A stretch of DNA of 64,000 bases from MED-G116 sp038147495. Its GTDB lineage: Bacteria > Pseudomonadota > Alphaproteobacteria > Puniceispirillales > Puniceispirillaceae. Positions within the stretch are counted from its first letter, which is position 1. Each line of letters begins with the position of its first letter. Below the pieces are notes generated by a model that ran no database searches, was not told the origin of the DNA, and was given only the letters and a program-made list of their open reading frames with translations. Positions 18,995-28,078 of the stretch are shown piece by piece. Location of the stretch: contig JAYQTT010000015.1 of NCBI GenBank assembly GCA_038147495.1, positions 62,001 to 126,000 on the forward strand, read 5' to 3'. A program made the translations under genes and the position numbers.

Positions 18995-19140
18995 CGTACC
19001 CACTCCGTTGCCATAGACAAAATAAATAAAGACCGTAAAAGAATGCCCCCTGATGCGAGCGGGGTCAACTGAATTGACCAGAAATCCAGCATTTTGAATA
19101 ATTTACTGGCATAAAGCTGGCTGTTTGCGCAGATTTTTGA

Positions 19141-19175
19141 CAAAAAAAGCCGGCATCGGTTGCCCAATGCCGGCT
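19141..19175 (-). terminator. Intrinsic terminator after rpsA
   Basis: On the minus strand, AGCCGGCAT and ATGCCGGCT form a perfect nine-base-pair stem with a ten-base loop, followed by a run of seven T. It starts 22 bases after the rpsA stop, so ihfB needs its own promoter or read-through. Confidence 0.9.
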
Positions 19176-19197
19176 GAAATGATCTGCGACAGATGGT

Positions 19198-20913
19198 TTA
19201 GCTGTCGTCTTCGGTATCACGCTTTGCAAGTGCGGCACCAAGAATGTCGCCAAGGCTTGCACCGCTGTCAGATGAACCAAATTCGGCCATCGCCTGCTTC
19301 TCTTCAGCGGTTTCGCGTGCCTTGATTGACAAGGTCAGCTTGCGGGTCTTTTTGTCGACGTTGGAAATGATCGCATCGACCTTTTCTCCAACGGCGAACC
19401 TGTCGGCCCGCTGCTCCGAGCGCTCACGGCTGAGGTCTGCCCGCCGGATAAAGCCGGTCATGGCTTCACCCACACTGACATCAAGGCCGTTGTCAGATAC
19501 TGCAGTCACAGTACATGTCACAGTCTCACCCTTGCGGTAGGCATCGGCCTGACCGGCAAACGGATCGTCTGTAAGCTGCTTGATACCAAGCGAGATACGC
19601 TCTTTTTCGATGTCGACATCCAGAACCTTGGCTTTAACGGTGTCACCTTTCGAGAAGCCCTCAAGAGCGGCTTCACCAGTGACTTCCCAGCTGATGTCAG
19701 AAAGATGGACGAGTCCATCGATCTCTTCAGTCAGGCCGACAAACAGACCAAATTCCGTGATGTTACGGATTTCACCTTCGATCTCCGTACCGGAAGGATT
19801 GGCCGTGCTGTAATCTTCCCAAGGGTTACCGGCACACTGCTTGAGACCAAGCGAAATCCGGCGCTTTGAAAGATCAACGTCAAGAACCATGACCTCAACC
19901 TGCTGGCTGGTAGACACGATTTTGCCCGGATGAACGTTCTTCTTGGTCCAGCTCATCTCTGATACATGGACAAGACCCTCAACCCCGGCTTCCAGCTCAA
20001 CAAATGCGCCGTAGTCAGTGATGTTGGTGACACGTCCGGACATCTTTGCACCGATCGGGAATTTGCCTTCGACATTTTCCCATGGATCAGACTGCAGCTG
20101 CTTCATACCAAGCGAGATACGCTGGGTGTCAGCATTGAAGCGGATGACCTGAACTTCAACAGTTTCACCAATCTGCAATGCTTCAGATGGATGGCTGATG
20201 CGCTGCCATGCGATGTCTGTCACATGGAGCAAGCCGTCAACACCGCCAAGGTCAACAAATGCGCCGTAATCGGTGATGTTCTTGACAACACCTTGCAGCA
20301 CCTGACCTTCCTGCAGGTTGGATACCAGTTCCGAGCGGGCTTCAGCACGGGATTCTTCCAGAACGGCCCGGCGGGATACAACGATGTTGCCACGCCGACG
20401 GTCGATCTTGAGGATCTGAAATGGCTGAGGCGTTCCCATCAATGGGCCAAGGTCACGCACAGGGCGGATGTCAACCTGGCTGCCAGGCAAGAAGGCAGTG
20501 GCGCCGGAAAGGTCAACAGTGAAGCCACCTTTAACCTTGCCAAAGATGATGCCGGTAACACGCTCTTGCTTTTCGAATGATGCTTCGAGAAGGCCCCAAG
20601 CTTCTTCGCGGCGGGCCTTGTCACGGCTGAGCACGGCCTGACCGTTACGGTCTTCCATACGCTCAACATAGACCTCAATTTCATCACCAACATTGACGTT
20701 TGGCTGTTGACCCGGGGATGTCAGTTCCTTCAATGGAACGCGTCCCTCTGACTTCAGGCCAACGTCAATGATGACGGCGTCACCCTCGAGGCCAACCACG
20801 AAACCACGGACAACACTGCCCTCAATGTTCGTGTTTTCGCCGAAGCTCTCTGCGAGCATATCGGCAAAGTTTTCTGTTGCAGCACTTGCTGCGGTTGTTT
20901 CAGCAGATGTCAA
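19198..20913 (-). CDS. rpsA: 30S ribosomal protein S1
   Basis: A 571-residue six-S1-domain protein that binds mRNA upstream of the Shine-Dalgarno region and helps unfold messages on the 30S subunit. Repeated OB-fold units are visible from about residue 30 onward, each with motifs such as GAFVDLGGVDGLLHVTDIAW, GAFVELEAGVEGLVHVSEMS and GLFVGLTEEIDGLVHLSDIS. The acidic C-terminus (RDTEDDS) is typical. The ATG at 20913 follows AACGGAGAG. The gene has its own 228-bp upstream region with a hairpin, and sits between cmk and ihfB as in most alphaproteobacteria. Confidence 0.98.
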   Translation of the reverse strand: MTSAETTAASAATENFADMLAESFGENTNIEGSVVRGFVVGLEGDAVIIDVGLKSEGRVPLKELTSPGQQPNVNVGDEIEVYVERMEDRNGQAVLSRDKARREEAWGLLEASFEKQERVTGIIFGKVKGGFTVDLSGATAFLPGSQVDIRPVRDLGPLMGTPQPFQILKIDRRRGNIVVSRRAVLEESRAEARSELVSNLQEGQVLQGVVKNITDYGAFVDLGGVDGLLHVTDIAWQRISHPSEALQIGETVEVQVIRFNADTQRISLGMKQLQSDPWENVEGKFPIGAKMSGRVTNITDYGAFVELEAGVEGLVHVSEMSWTKKNVHPGKIVSTSQQVEVMVLDVDLSKRRISLGLKQCAGNPWEDYSTANPSGTEIEGEIRNITEFGLFVGLTEEIDGLVHLSDISWEVTGEAALEGFSKGDTVKAKVLDVDIEKERISLGIKQLTDDPFAGQADAYRKGETVTCTVTAVSDNGLDVSVGEAMTGFIRRADLSRERSEQRADRFAVGEKVDAIISNVDKKTRKLTLSIKARETAEEKQAMAEFGSSDSGASLGDILGAALAKRDTEDDS

Positions 20914-20974
20914 AAATCTCTCCGTTTATCGCCGTGTTATCACCGCATCGGAAATGGTGGTGAGAACAATAAAG

Positions 20975-20991
20975 CCTCAGCTGGCCTGAGG
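20975..20991 (-). promoter_or_regulatory. Hairpin in the rpsA leader
   Basis: On the minus strand, CCTCAG and CTGAGG form a six-base-pair stem with a five-base loop, followed by CTTTATTGTT, about 60 bases before the rpsA start. S1 is autoregulated through its leader in gammaproteobacteria, so this could be regulatory; a weak terminator for read-through from cmk is equally possible. Confidence 0.3.
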
Positions 20992-21100
20992 GCCATCAAA
21001 GCTGAACACATCTTGCAGGCATATTTTATTTTTGCCCTTATCAAGATCTTCGATGGGATTTTTTGGCGATCGATTGGTTAATGCCAGCAATCCGTTGTTT

Positions 21101-21136
21101 AAATTTGCAGAACAGGGTTGTTCAGCCGCCCTGTTC
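21101..21136 (-). terminator. Probable terminator after cmk
   Basis: GAACAGGG (21110-21117) and CCCTGTTC (21129-21136) form a perfect eight-base-pair stem just after the cmk stop on the minus strand. The following minus-strand bases are TGCAAATTT, a weak T-tract. Confidence 0.55.
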
Positions 21137-21141
21137 CATCT

Positions 21142-21783
21142 CTATTCGGCGGTTACGGTGGTGATGTGGTCAAGGGCTATTGCAAAAACCTGATCGGCAT
21201 CCATATCGGATGTATCGATGATTTTGGCATCGGATACAGCCCGCAATGGGGCCACATCTCTTTCCCTGTCCCGCTGGTCACGCACCCGCATATCCTCCAG
21301 AACGTCGCGGAACATAGCCGATTGACCTGCGCGAAGCAACTCCTTGATTCGGCGGTCTGCCCGGACCTCGAGGTCGGCGTCAATGAACAGCTTGATCGGG
21401 GCGTCTGGCAGGACGACCGATCCGATGTCACGGCCGTCCAGAACCGCACCTTTACCATGTGGCGGGCTTGCTGCGAAATCGCGTTGCAACTTCAAAAGAT
21501 TGGCCCGGACAGCGGTGATGGGGGCAATGATTGATGCGATTGATGCGATTTCATCGGTGCGAATTTGCGGGTCATCACACAAGCGTAAATCAAGGTGTTG
21601 AGATTCGCTAATTGCCTGAATTTCATCAATATTTTCTGGGTTCGCGCCCTGCTTTAGCAGCTGCAGCCCAAGCGCGCGATAGAGTGAACCTGTGTCAAGA
21701 TGGGCCAGATCAAAATGCCGGGCCAGTCGCTTTGCCAGAGTGCCTTTGCCGCTGGCGGCTGATCCGTCGATGGCAATAATCAT
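21142..21783 (-). CDS. cmk: Cytidylate kinase
   Basis: A 213-residue cytosolic kinase that phosphorylates CMP and dCMP using ATP. The P-loop GSAASGKGT is at residues 7-15, followed by LARHFDLAHLDTGSLYRA, which holds the CMP-binding Arg/Asp neighbourhood. VLDGRDIGSVVLPDAPIKLF is the family hallmark, and RDQRDRERDVAPL is the lid region. Its ATG overlaps the aroA stop as TGATG (21781-21785), so the two genes are translationally coupled. Confidence 0.97.
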   Translation of the reverse strand: MIIAIDGSAASGKGTLAKRLARHFDLAHLDTGSLYRALGLQLLKQGANPENIDEIQAISESQHLDLRLCDDPQIRTDEIASIASIIAPITAVRANLLKLQRDFAASPPHGKGAVLDGRDIGSVVLPDAPIKLFIDADLEVRADRRIKELLRAGQSAMFRDVLEDMRVRDQRDRERDVAPLRAVSDAKIIDTSDMDADQVFAIALDHITTVTAE

Positions 21784-23147
21784 CAGGCTGAATTCCCGCC
21801 AACCGCAATGGCAATGCCAGCGCCACAGTCATTCATCAAAGTGGCAAACCCGGGGAAGCTGGTGTTGATGGTCTCGCAACCGGTGACGGTGATCGGGGCA
21901 TCGGACACCATCCCGAGTGTCAGAAACGACATCGCGATTCGGTGATCATGCTGGGACCGGATGGTGACGCCACCCGCAACCGACCCACCCTCGACGACCA
22001 TATTGTCGTCATCATAGCTCACAGCAACACCGGCAGCGGCAAGCCCGTCCGCCATAACCTTGATGCGATCCGTTTCCTTGACCCGCAATTCGGCGACACC
22101 CTGCATTTTTGTTGTGCCTTCGGCAACGGACGCCGCAACCGACAGGATCGGATATTCGTCAATCATTGATGCGGCGCGTTCTGCCGGAACAGTGATGCCG
22201 CGCAGGGGGCTGTATTTTACTCTGATGTCGGCGACTTTCTCGCCGCCTTCGATGCGCTCATCGGTTAGTTCGATGTTGCCGCCCATTTCAATCAAAGTTG
22301 TGATCAATCCGGTTCTCAGTGGGTTCATGCCGACTGCCGGGATTGTGATGTCGCTCCCCGGGGTGATTAGGGCAGCAACCATGACAAAGGCAGCTGATGA
22401 TGGATCGCTTGGCACGATGATGTCTGCGGCGACAAGTCTGGCTTCGCCTTTGAGCACCACTTTGTGGCTTCCGTCTGCTTGCATTGTCTGTGTCACCGAT
22501 GCGCCAAAATGCCGGAGCATTGATTCGGTGTGGTCACGTGAGGCATGTGGCTCGGTGACTATTGTATCGCCGCGCGCGTTCAGACCGGCAAGCAGTACTG
22601 CAGATTTGATCTGGGCAGAGGCAACCTTGCTGGTGTGGTCGGCTGCAAGCGGTTCAGCCGCGCCCGTGATTGTCACAGGTAACAGGCCGCCATCGCGGCT
22701 GGTAACATCGGCACGCATCCGTTTTAACGGTTCGGTAATTCGCGCCATTGGCCTGACACTCAGCGAAGAGTCACCAGTGAAAGTCGCGGTAATCGGTTGC
22801 CCGGCAACAACCCCCATCAACAGACGCACGCCGGTGCCTGAATTACCAAGATCCAGTGGTCGCTCCGGTGATGTGAGGCCATGCAGGCCAACGCCTGTCA
22901 CATGCCAGGTGCCAGCGTCATCCTTAATGATTGGCACACCGAGGGCGCGCATCGCATTTGCGGTTGCCATCACATCGTCACCTTCCAAAAGGCCGGTGAC
23001 TTTGGTTGTGCCAATCGCGAGCCCGCCCAGAATGAGCGAGCGGTGTGAGATCGATTTGTCTCCGGGGACACGGGCCGTGCCGGAGAGCCCCTGATGTTTG
23101 GAAGAAACCAGTGAGTCTGCGCGTGTAATGTGAGGCGTATTGTCCAT
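21783..23147 (-). CDS. aroA: 3-phosphoshikimate 1-carboxyvinyltransferase (EPSP synthase)
   Basis: A 454-residue shikimate-pathway enzyme joining PEP to shikimate-3-phosphate. The N-terminal GDKSISHRSLILGGLA, LDLGNSGTGVRLLMG in the first domain, and AELRVKETDRI near the C-terminus are diagnostic. The loop LDLGNSGTGVRL differs from the Escherichia coli version and resembles class II, naturally glyphosate-tolerant enzymes; that is an inference from motif form. The ATG at 23147 (MDNTPHI) is preferred over an in-frame start 78 bases upstream, which adds residues unlike the family. It is coupled to cmk and divergent from the FYDLN-acid gene. Confidence 0.96.
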   Translation of the reverse strand: MDNTPHITRADSLVSSKHQGLSGTARVPGDKSISHRSLILGGLAIGTTKVTGLLEGDDVMATANAMRALGVPIIKDDAGTWHVTGVGLHGLTSPERPLDLGNSGTGVRLLMGVVAGQPITATFTGDSSLSVRPMARITEPLKRMRADVTSRDGGLLPVTITGAAEPLAADHTSKVASAQIKSAVLLAGLNARGDTIVTEPHASRDHTESMLRHFGASVTQTMQADGSHKVVLKGEARLVAADIIVPSDPSSAAFVMVAALITPGSDITIPAVGMNPLRTGLITTLIEMGGNIELTDERIEGGEKVADIRVKYSPLRGITVPAERAASMIDEYPILSVAASVAEGTTKMQGVAELRVKETDRIKVMADGLAAAGVAVSYDDDNMVVEGGSVAGGVTIRSQHDHRIAMSFLTLGMVSDAPITVTGCETINTSFPGFATLMNDCGAGIAIAVGGNSA

Positions 23148-23493
23148 TTTTATCAGCTTATCCGCTTGCTTTTTGTCAGAAGGTAGCCTGCTGCCCAAGA
23201 ATGCCTGTGTTGGTTGATGCGCCAAAGCTTGGATGGCTGATGACAGATCAAGCCACCCAAGGGGCTTTACGTGCCGTTGTTACCATTTTCCCGATCATCT
23301 TGGCAAACCCGTGCACGCGCAAAATGCGACAATTTGACCGCAGAAATGGAAAAATCTCATCGGAAAGTGGAAAATTTTGGAATCTTGATCCGATTTTCCA
23401 AATTTTGTTTTGACAGTCGGGATAAATTGCGTCAAATCGCAAAACAGATCCGGTGCGCCGGATAACGCAAATATGAGCACAGGGTTTTTTGTC
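23148..23493 (+). other. Divergent intergenic region between aroA and FYDLN gene
   Basis: No gene is seen in these 346 bases. The second half is AT-rich and contains an imperfect inverted repeat, AAAATTTTGGAA (23371-23382) with TTCCAAATTTT (23396-23406). A TTGACA -35-like hexamer at 23410-23415 faces the FYDLN gene, but I see no good -10 at the right distance. Promoters for both genes must lie here. Confidence 0.5.
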
Positions 23494-23856
23494 ATGCCAA
23501 AGGCGAAACTTGGTACAAAGCGTTCCTGCTCTGCATGTGGAATGCGGTATTACGATCTCAACCGGACGCCGATCATCTGTCCGAGTTGCAGCACAGAATT
23601 TGATCCTGAGTCACTTGTTAAAACACGCAAGGCGCGGACCGCTCAAAAGCCGGCCAACGATGATGACGAAGCCGTTCAGGATGATGTTGTCAACATCGAA
23701 GGTGACGATGAGGCCGTTGTGTCGTCTGATGATGATGTGTCCGATGACGATCTTGATTATGATGACGATGATGAGTCAGAGGATGGCCTGATCCGTGATG
23801 ATATCTCGGCAGATGACGAGCTGTTGAGCAACATCCCGGACAAAGACGACGAATAA
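23494..23856 (+). CDS. FYDLN acid domain (TIGR02300-type) protein
   Basis: A 120-residue protein of unknown function typical of alphaproteobacteria. The N-terminal 45 residues form a zinc-ribbon-like module: KLGTKRSCSACGMRYYDLN followed by PIICPSCSTEFD, with two CxxC pairs. After a short basic linker the remaining 60 or so residues are almost entirely Asp, Glu, Ser and Val. This two-part design suggests a nucleic-acid- or protein-binding head with an acidic tail, but no activity is established. The ATG at 23494 matches the family start (MPKAKLGTK); an in-frame ATG at 23473 would add seven residues. It is transcribed away from aroA, and a tRNA-Ala gene often follows in relatives. Confidence 0.88.
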   Translation: MPKAKLGTKRSCSACGMRYYDLNRTPIICPSCSTEFDPESLVKTRKARTAQKPANDDDEAVQDDVVNIEGDDEAVVSSDDDVSDDDLDYDDDDESEDGLIRDDISADDELLSNIPDKDDE

Positions 23857-24001
23857 GCCGTCAGCTTTTTTCGGAAGGCCCGCATTTTTGCTTGCGTCTT
23901 TCACAAGCACTGGGATAAACAATGGCGTCCGCACTCTGACGGGGTGCGACAACACAGATTTGGCACGAAATGTCGGGCGGATTGTGCGGCATCAAAGTGA
24001 A

Positions 24002-24059
<58 letters not shown>

Positions 24060-24498
24060 GGTCATCTTTTCAATAGGTTCAATAAATGGCCAAGCGCCAC
24101 TTTTACTTTTCTAACCCATCCGTCAAATTCTCCGTCAAATTTTCTTGCAGCAAATCTAAATTGCGATATCTCATTGTAAAACTCCCAGAGCTCGTGAGAG
24201 GTGCGTGAGAGGGTTGCTACTCTAACTACCATGACGGCACTTTTGGGCACCTTTCCGTCCTTTTGAGGTTTGTGCAAACGTTTTCGCGACTAACGGAGCC
24301 GAGGTGACCGAGATTTTTGGCGGAAGAGGGTAAAATTGGCTCCATTAATCGGTGGCGGGCTTCTGGCTGAACCTCTTCTGATAAACGTGACAAATTTTGT
24401 ACTTTGAGAGGAAATTGCCCACAGGGGTGTCGCATCAGCCAATATCAACCACGACAGGCAGAAGAGGCATTGAAAGGCATCAGAGGCAAAGAGCGAAT
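24060..24498. other. Unassigned region following the tRNA fragment
   Basis: These 439 bases hold no gene I can support. Two short minus-strand frames exist (24062-24277, 71 codons; 24226-24435, 69 codons); neither resembles a known family or has a clear ribosome binding site. The first could be a C-terminal remnant, since it runs right up to the tRNA break. A short direct repeat, TCCGTCAAATT, occurs twice near 24120. In relatives rpoN, hpf and ptsN usually follow lptB on this side; no trace of them is visible. Confidence 0.5.
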
Positions 24499-25317
24499 TT
24501 AGATCGAGAAACGCTCACCAAGATAGACTTCGCGGACACCGCTGTGGCGGACAACCTCATCGGGCGTGCCTTCCATCAATACCCCACCATCATGAATGAT
24601 ATAAGTGCGGTCAACGATGTCGAGTGTCTCGCGGACATTATGGTCTGTGATCAACACGCCAAGCCCATGATCTTTGAGCTGGCCAACCAGATCGCGGATT
24701 TCATTCAGCGCAATCGGGTCAATGCCGGCCAGTGGCTCGTCAAGGAGCAGGAAAGTGGGGCGCGCGGCAAGGGCGCGGGCGATCTCAAGGCGTCTGCGCT
24801 CGCCGCCTGATAGATTGATGGACAATGTGTTGCGCAGGTGACTGATGCCAAATTCGGCCATCAGGTCATCGAGCATGGCGTCACGGTCAGATCTGTTGAC
24901 ACGCAAGGTTTCAAGAACCGCACGAATATTCTGTTCAACGGTCAAGCCCCTGAAAATGCTTGATTCCTGTGGCAAATACCCGATGCCAAGACGCGCTCTT
25001 TGAAACACCGGCATGTCAGTGACATCGCGGCCATCAATCAGAACACTTCCTTCATCTGCTGGCAGCAGGCCGGCGAGGATATGGAATGACGTTGTTTTGC
25101 CAGCACCGTTTGGACCAAGCAGTCCAACAGCTTCACCGCGCTGTAGCCGCAGCGATACGTTTCTGACAACGCGCCGCTTGTTAAAGCTCTTGCCGATGCC
25201 AGAGGCAACGAGCCCCTGATTTGCCGGAACAAGCTGTGGCGATGGCGCCATTCCAGACGGCCGATCAAATCGAGCATGACGCGATAGAGGTTGGCCGAGG
25301 TCGAATTCGTTACTCAT
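24499..25317 (-). CDS. lptB: Lipopolysaccharide export ABC transporter ATP-binding protein LptB
   Basis: A 272-residue ATPase that powers LptFG extraction of LPS from the inner membrane. Walker A GLLGPNGAGKTTS, Q-loop YLPQESSIFRGLTVEQNI, signature NLSGGERRRLEIARA, Walker B FLLLDEPLAGIDP and the switch His in VLITDHNVRETL are all in place. The first 40 or so residues form a variable extension rich in polar residues before the ABC fold. The ATG at 25317 (MSNEFDLGQ) follows GGACGGAGAA, better than an upstream in-frame start. It lies 139 bp downstream of lptA. Confidence 0.95.
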   Translation of the reverse strand: MSNEFDLGQPLSRHARFDRPSGMAPSPQLVPANQGLVASGIGKSFNKRRVVRNVSLRLQRGEAVGLLGPNGAGKTTSFHILAGLLPADEGSVLIDGRDVTDMPVFQRARLGIGYLPQESSIFRGLTVEQNIRAVLETLRVNRSDRDAMLDDLMAEFGISHLRNTLSINLSGGERRRLEIARALAARPTFLLLDEPLAGIDPIALNEIRDLVGQLKDHGLGVLITDHNVRETLDIVDRTYIIHDGGVLMEGTPDEVVRHSGVREVYLGERFSI

Positions 25318-25456
25318 AAATTCTCCGTCCTGCCCGTCTTTGCCTTCAGTTTCAACGCCCAATACCGTCAGGTGGGAGTGCCACCGATGGCCGAAATTAT
25401 CGTTGCCATGCTGCTTTCGCCTTCAGGCGCGGCCATGGTTTACGCGGTTTTAAACT

Positions 25457-26266
25457 TTATGGCAACAGGGTGCCACTAACACGTTTTCCGGAACCGCCTG
25501 ATAATATTCGGCTTATTCCAGTCTCAAAGTCAACCTCAGCGCGTGATCCATACATGACATTGCCAGCATCGTTGATTTCAACATTGCCTGTGAGCAGGGC
25601 TTTTTCTGTCTTGCCATCATAGGCCAGATTGTCGCCGGTGGCGATCTGCCCTTCAATTGTCACCAGTTTGACACGATCAGTTGCATCAAGTGTGTCAAGC
25701 GCGCCTGCATCATCAAGGCGGGCGATGATGGTTTCGCCTTCAACCACCTGACCCTCGCTGTCGACATATTGTGCGGCGCCGATTGCGGTGATGATCTGGT
25801 TCTTTGGATCTGCTGCCTGCAGATCAATGCTTGTCGTGGCACGCATAGTGCCGTTCGGGCCTGTCACATAGGCATTTTTGCCTTCAACCATATAGCTCTC
25901 ACTGCCAAGATCATAGGTCAGGCGCGCCCCCCGCGCGGTGGAGGTGCCATCCGTGTAATCAACATTTCCTGTGGCGACGATCACATTGATTTTGCGGCTT
26001 TCACTCTCTGGATCGTATGAGGCGGTCAGTTGATCAGCCTCGATCTTGCGCTCTCCCTGCTTGGCGATGGCGTTGCCTTTGGCGCTGTATGTGCCGGCCT
26101 TTTGGTTCCATTCAAGCAACTCATCAGCCTCAACGGTGAAGGGCTGGTCGCTCTGTGTTTGCGCTGTGGTGGGGCTTGCAAGCATCAGGAAAGCGGTGCT
26201 TGCCAGCATTGCAGCTCGCAAGACATGTCGCCGAACGTCCATCACATATAGAGATCTAGGTTTCAT
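25457..26266 (-). CDS. lptA: LptA/OstA-family LPS transport periplasmic protein
   Basis: A 269-residue periplasmic protein expected to form the beta-jellyroll bridge carrying LPS across the periplasm. A signal peptide spans about residues 1-35, with basic residues, the hydrophobic stretch AAMLASTAFLMLAS and cleavage near PTTAQ. The OstA-type repeats include VEADELLEWNQ, YSAKGNAIAKQGERKIEADQL and VEINDAGNVMYGSRAEVDF. It is somewhat longer than Escherichia coli LptA, as is usual in alphaproteobacteria. It follows lptC after 53 bp and precedes lptB. Confidence 0.9.
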   Translation of the reverse strand: MKPRSLYVMDVRRHVLRAAMLASTAFLMLASPTTAQTQSDQPFTVEADELLEWNQKAGTYSAKGNAIAKQGERKIEADQLTASYDPESESRKINVIVATGNVDYTDGTSTARGARLTYDLGSESYMVEGKNAYVTGPNGTMRATTSIDLQAADPKNQIITAIGAAQYVDSEGQVVEGETIIARLDDAGALDTLDATDRVKLVTIEGQIATGDNLAYDGKTEKALLTGNVEINDAGNVMYGSRAEVDFETGISRILSGGSGKRVSGTLLP

Positions 26267-26319
26267 TCACTCCACTCCACCGCATCGGACGCCACCAAAA
26301 ACCATCACTTCATCACAGC

Positions 26320-26979
26320 CTATTCGAAGACAGTGCCGTTGTGTAGGGTCATCTTCGGGTTTCCATTGAAGATTATAAGGTCGCCATTGTTAACCACTTG
26401 CATGCCATCGGCGATGACGCGTCCGTCTCTTCCAGTGACCAGCACGCTGGCGTTTGTGTCCATGTTGCCATTGGCGAAATCAGCACGAAGCTTTTGCGTT
26501 TCCATGGTGAGTTGGCGCGATGTATCGGTAATAACGACATCACCGGCAAGGTCGACTTTCTGGCCTGACTTTGAATAGGCCCCCTGAAGCGAACTGATAT
26601 TAACGATGCCGCCATCGCCAGAAAAAATCTTGGCTTTCGGCTTTTCCATATCGACCTGGCCGGGATTGCTGGCTGTTTCCCGCGCATGATCGGCGGCAAT
26701 TTCAAAGCGCTTTCCCGATTCAGTGCGGCCACGATATAAAGCGCCAGACAATTCTGTGTCGCCATCGCTGTCAATCTTGACGTCAGTTACTTCAAGGCGG
26801 ATGTCGTCATTCGTATCGGTCAGGCCAAGCCAGCCAACGATGGCAGCGGTCAAGGCGAGCGCGAGGCCAAGAAACAGGATGCTTGGACGCAAGATGCCTG
26901 TTTTGGCATCACCAGTGTCAACCTGCTTTGGGGTGAACCGGATTTCCCGGCGGGTTCCATTTTCAGACATGTCAGCCAT
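26320..26979 (-). CDS. lptC: LPS export system protein LptC
   Basis: A 219-residue bitopic membrane protein that couples LptBFG to LptA. A single transmembrane helix (about 31-50, LFLGLALALTAAIVGWLGL) is followed by a periplasmic LptC/YrbK jellyroll domain with segments such as GALYRGRTESGKRFEIAADH and GDVVITDTSRQLTMETQKL. The ATG at 26979 is used; an ATG three codons later is also possible. It starts 20 bp after rnd and leads the lptC-lptA-lptB block. Confidence 0.88.
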   Translation of the reverse strand: MADMSENGTRREIRFTPKQVDTGDAKTGILRPSILFLGLALALTAAIVGWLGLTDTNDDIRLEVTDVKIDSDGDTELSGALYRGRTESGKRFEIAADHARETASNPGQVDMEKPKAKIFSGDGGIVNISSLQGAYSKSGQKVDLAGDVVITDTSRQLTMETQKLRADFANGNMDTNASVLVTGRDGRVIADGMQVVNNGDLIIFNGNPKMTLHNGTVFE

Positions 26980-26999
26980 GCGGCACCCCGGGTTGCAAA

Positions 27000-27611
27000 T
27001 CAGTGATGAAAGATGTCCAGATCTTCAAAACCGGCAAGGTCAAGATCACTGCGCGCGTCCAGAAATTCAAAGCAGCGCATGGCAAGCCCGGTCCGATCTT
27101 CACGGGCAAGCATCTCATCAAGCTTTTCCTTGAGCTGGTGCAAGTACAGCACATCGCCAGCCGCATAGGCTTGCTGTTCTGTGGTCAATATGTCCGCACC
27201 CCAATCGGAAGATTGTTGCTGTTTGGAAATATCAATGCCAAGCAATTCTCTGCATAAATCTTTCAGACCGTGCCTGTCGGTGTAGGTGCGGCACAGTTTT
27301 GACGCGATTTTGGTGCAATAGATTGGTCCAGCGATGCGGGCGATATTGTGGTTCAGCATCGTTACATCAAACCGGGCAAAGTGAAATAATTTGGTGACCT
27401 TGTTATCGGCCAGTAACGCCGCAAGGTTGGGACATGGATTGATCGGATTTGCCACTTGCACAAGATGGGCATTGCCGTCACCGGATGACAATTGCACCAG
27501 ACACAGGCGGTCACGAAGCGGGTTTAGGCCCATTGCCTCAGTATCAATCGCCACAATTGCTCCGAGGTCGAGACCGTCAGGAAGATCGTCTTTGTGGAGA
27601 TGGATGGCCAT
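27000..27611 (-). CDS. rnd: Short ribonuclease D-type 3'-5' exonuclease
   Basis: A 203-residue DEDD-family exonuclease lacking the HRDC domains of full-length RNase D, the form common beside lptC in alphaproteobacteria. Exo I VAIDTEAMGLNPLRDRL carries the Asp-x-Glu pair, Exo II FHFARFDVTML carries the second Asp, and Exo III YAAGDVLYLHQLKEKL carries the last Asp with Tyr. It probably trims structured RNA 3' ends. The ATG at 27611 (MAIHLHKDD) is chosen over an upstream start at 27725, which would run into the tRNA-Leu gene. Confidence 0.9.
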   Translation of the reverse strand: MAIHLHKDDLPDGLDLGAIVAIDTEAMGLNPLRDRLCLVQLSSGDGNAHLVQVANPINPCPNLAALLADNKVTKLFHFARFDVTMLNHNIARIAGPIYCTKIASKLCRTYTDRHGLKDLCRELLGIDISKQQQSSDWGADILTTEQQAYAAGDVLYLHQLKEKLDEMLAREDRTGLAMRCFEFLDARSDLDLAGFEDLDIFHH

Positions 27612-27675
27612 ATTGTGCCTTTTTGCCTTTTGGTAGAGCATGCGCGTCGGTAAAAAATGCGGGATCTTGCGCGCA

Positions 27676-27762
<87 letters not shown>

Positions 27763-27806
27763 GATTGCACAAAGTTCAGCTGGAACCACGTCACATCGCG
27801 GGCGTG

Positions 27807-27834
27807 AGAATAGCCACAAAGTTGGGCTTGTCAA
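27807..27834 (-). promoter_or_regulatory. Probable promoter for tRNA-Leu
   Basis: On the minus strand a perfect -35 TTGACA (27829-27834) is followed after 16 bases by TATTCT (27807-27812), about 45 bases before the tRNA 5' end. This is a good sigma-70-type match for a stable RNA gene. The rest of the 27763-28078 spacer, up to the next plus-strand gene, holds no gene that I recognise. Confidence 0.6.
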
Positions 27835-28078
27835 CCTTTGCCAGACGAACATGGCTGTCAAAAAGCGACTGTCATTTCTGGCGCTTGGGGGCAAATGCCA
27901 CCGGCGACATGTTGTGCGGGTCTCATTCTGTGAGGCAGCCTTTCAATGCGGCTGCAAAATGTCCAGAAAAGCTGCTCAATTTGGCAGGTTTTGGCTGGAC
28001 GAATGCCCCTGGTTGTCGCTATCAATTGGGCAGTTGTCATCGCTGACAGGAAATGCGGTTAGTCGAGGAGTGGATCCG

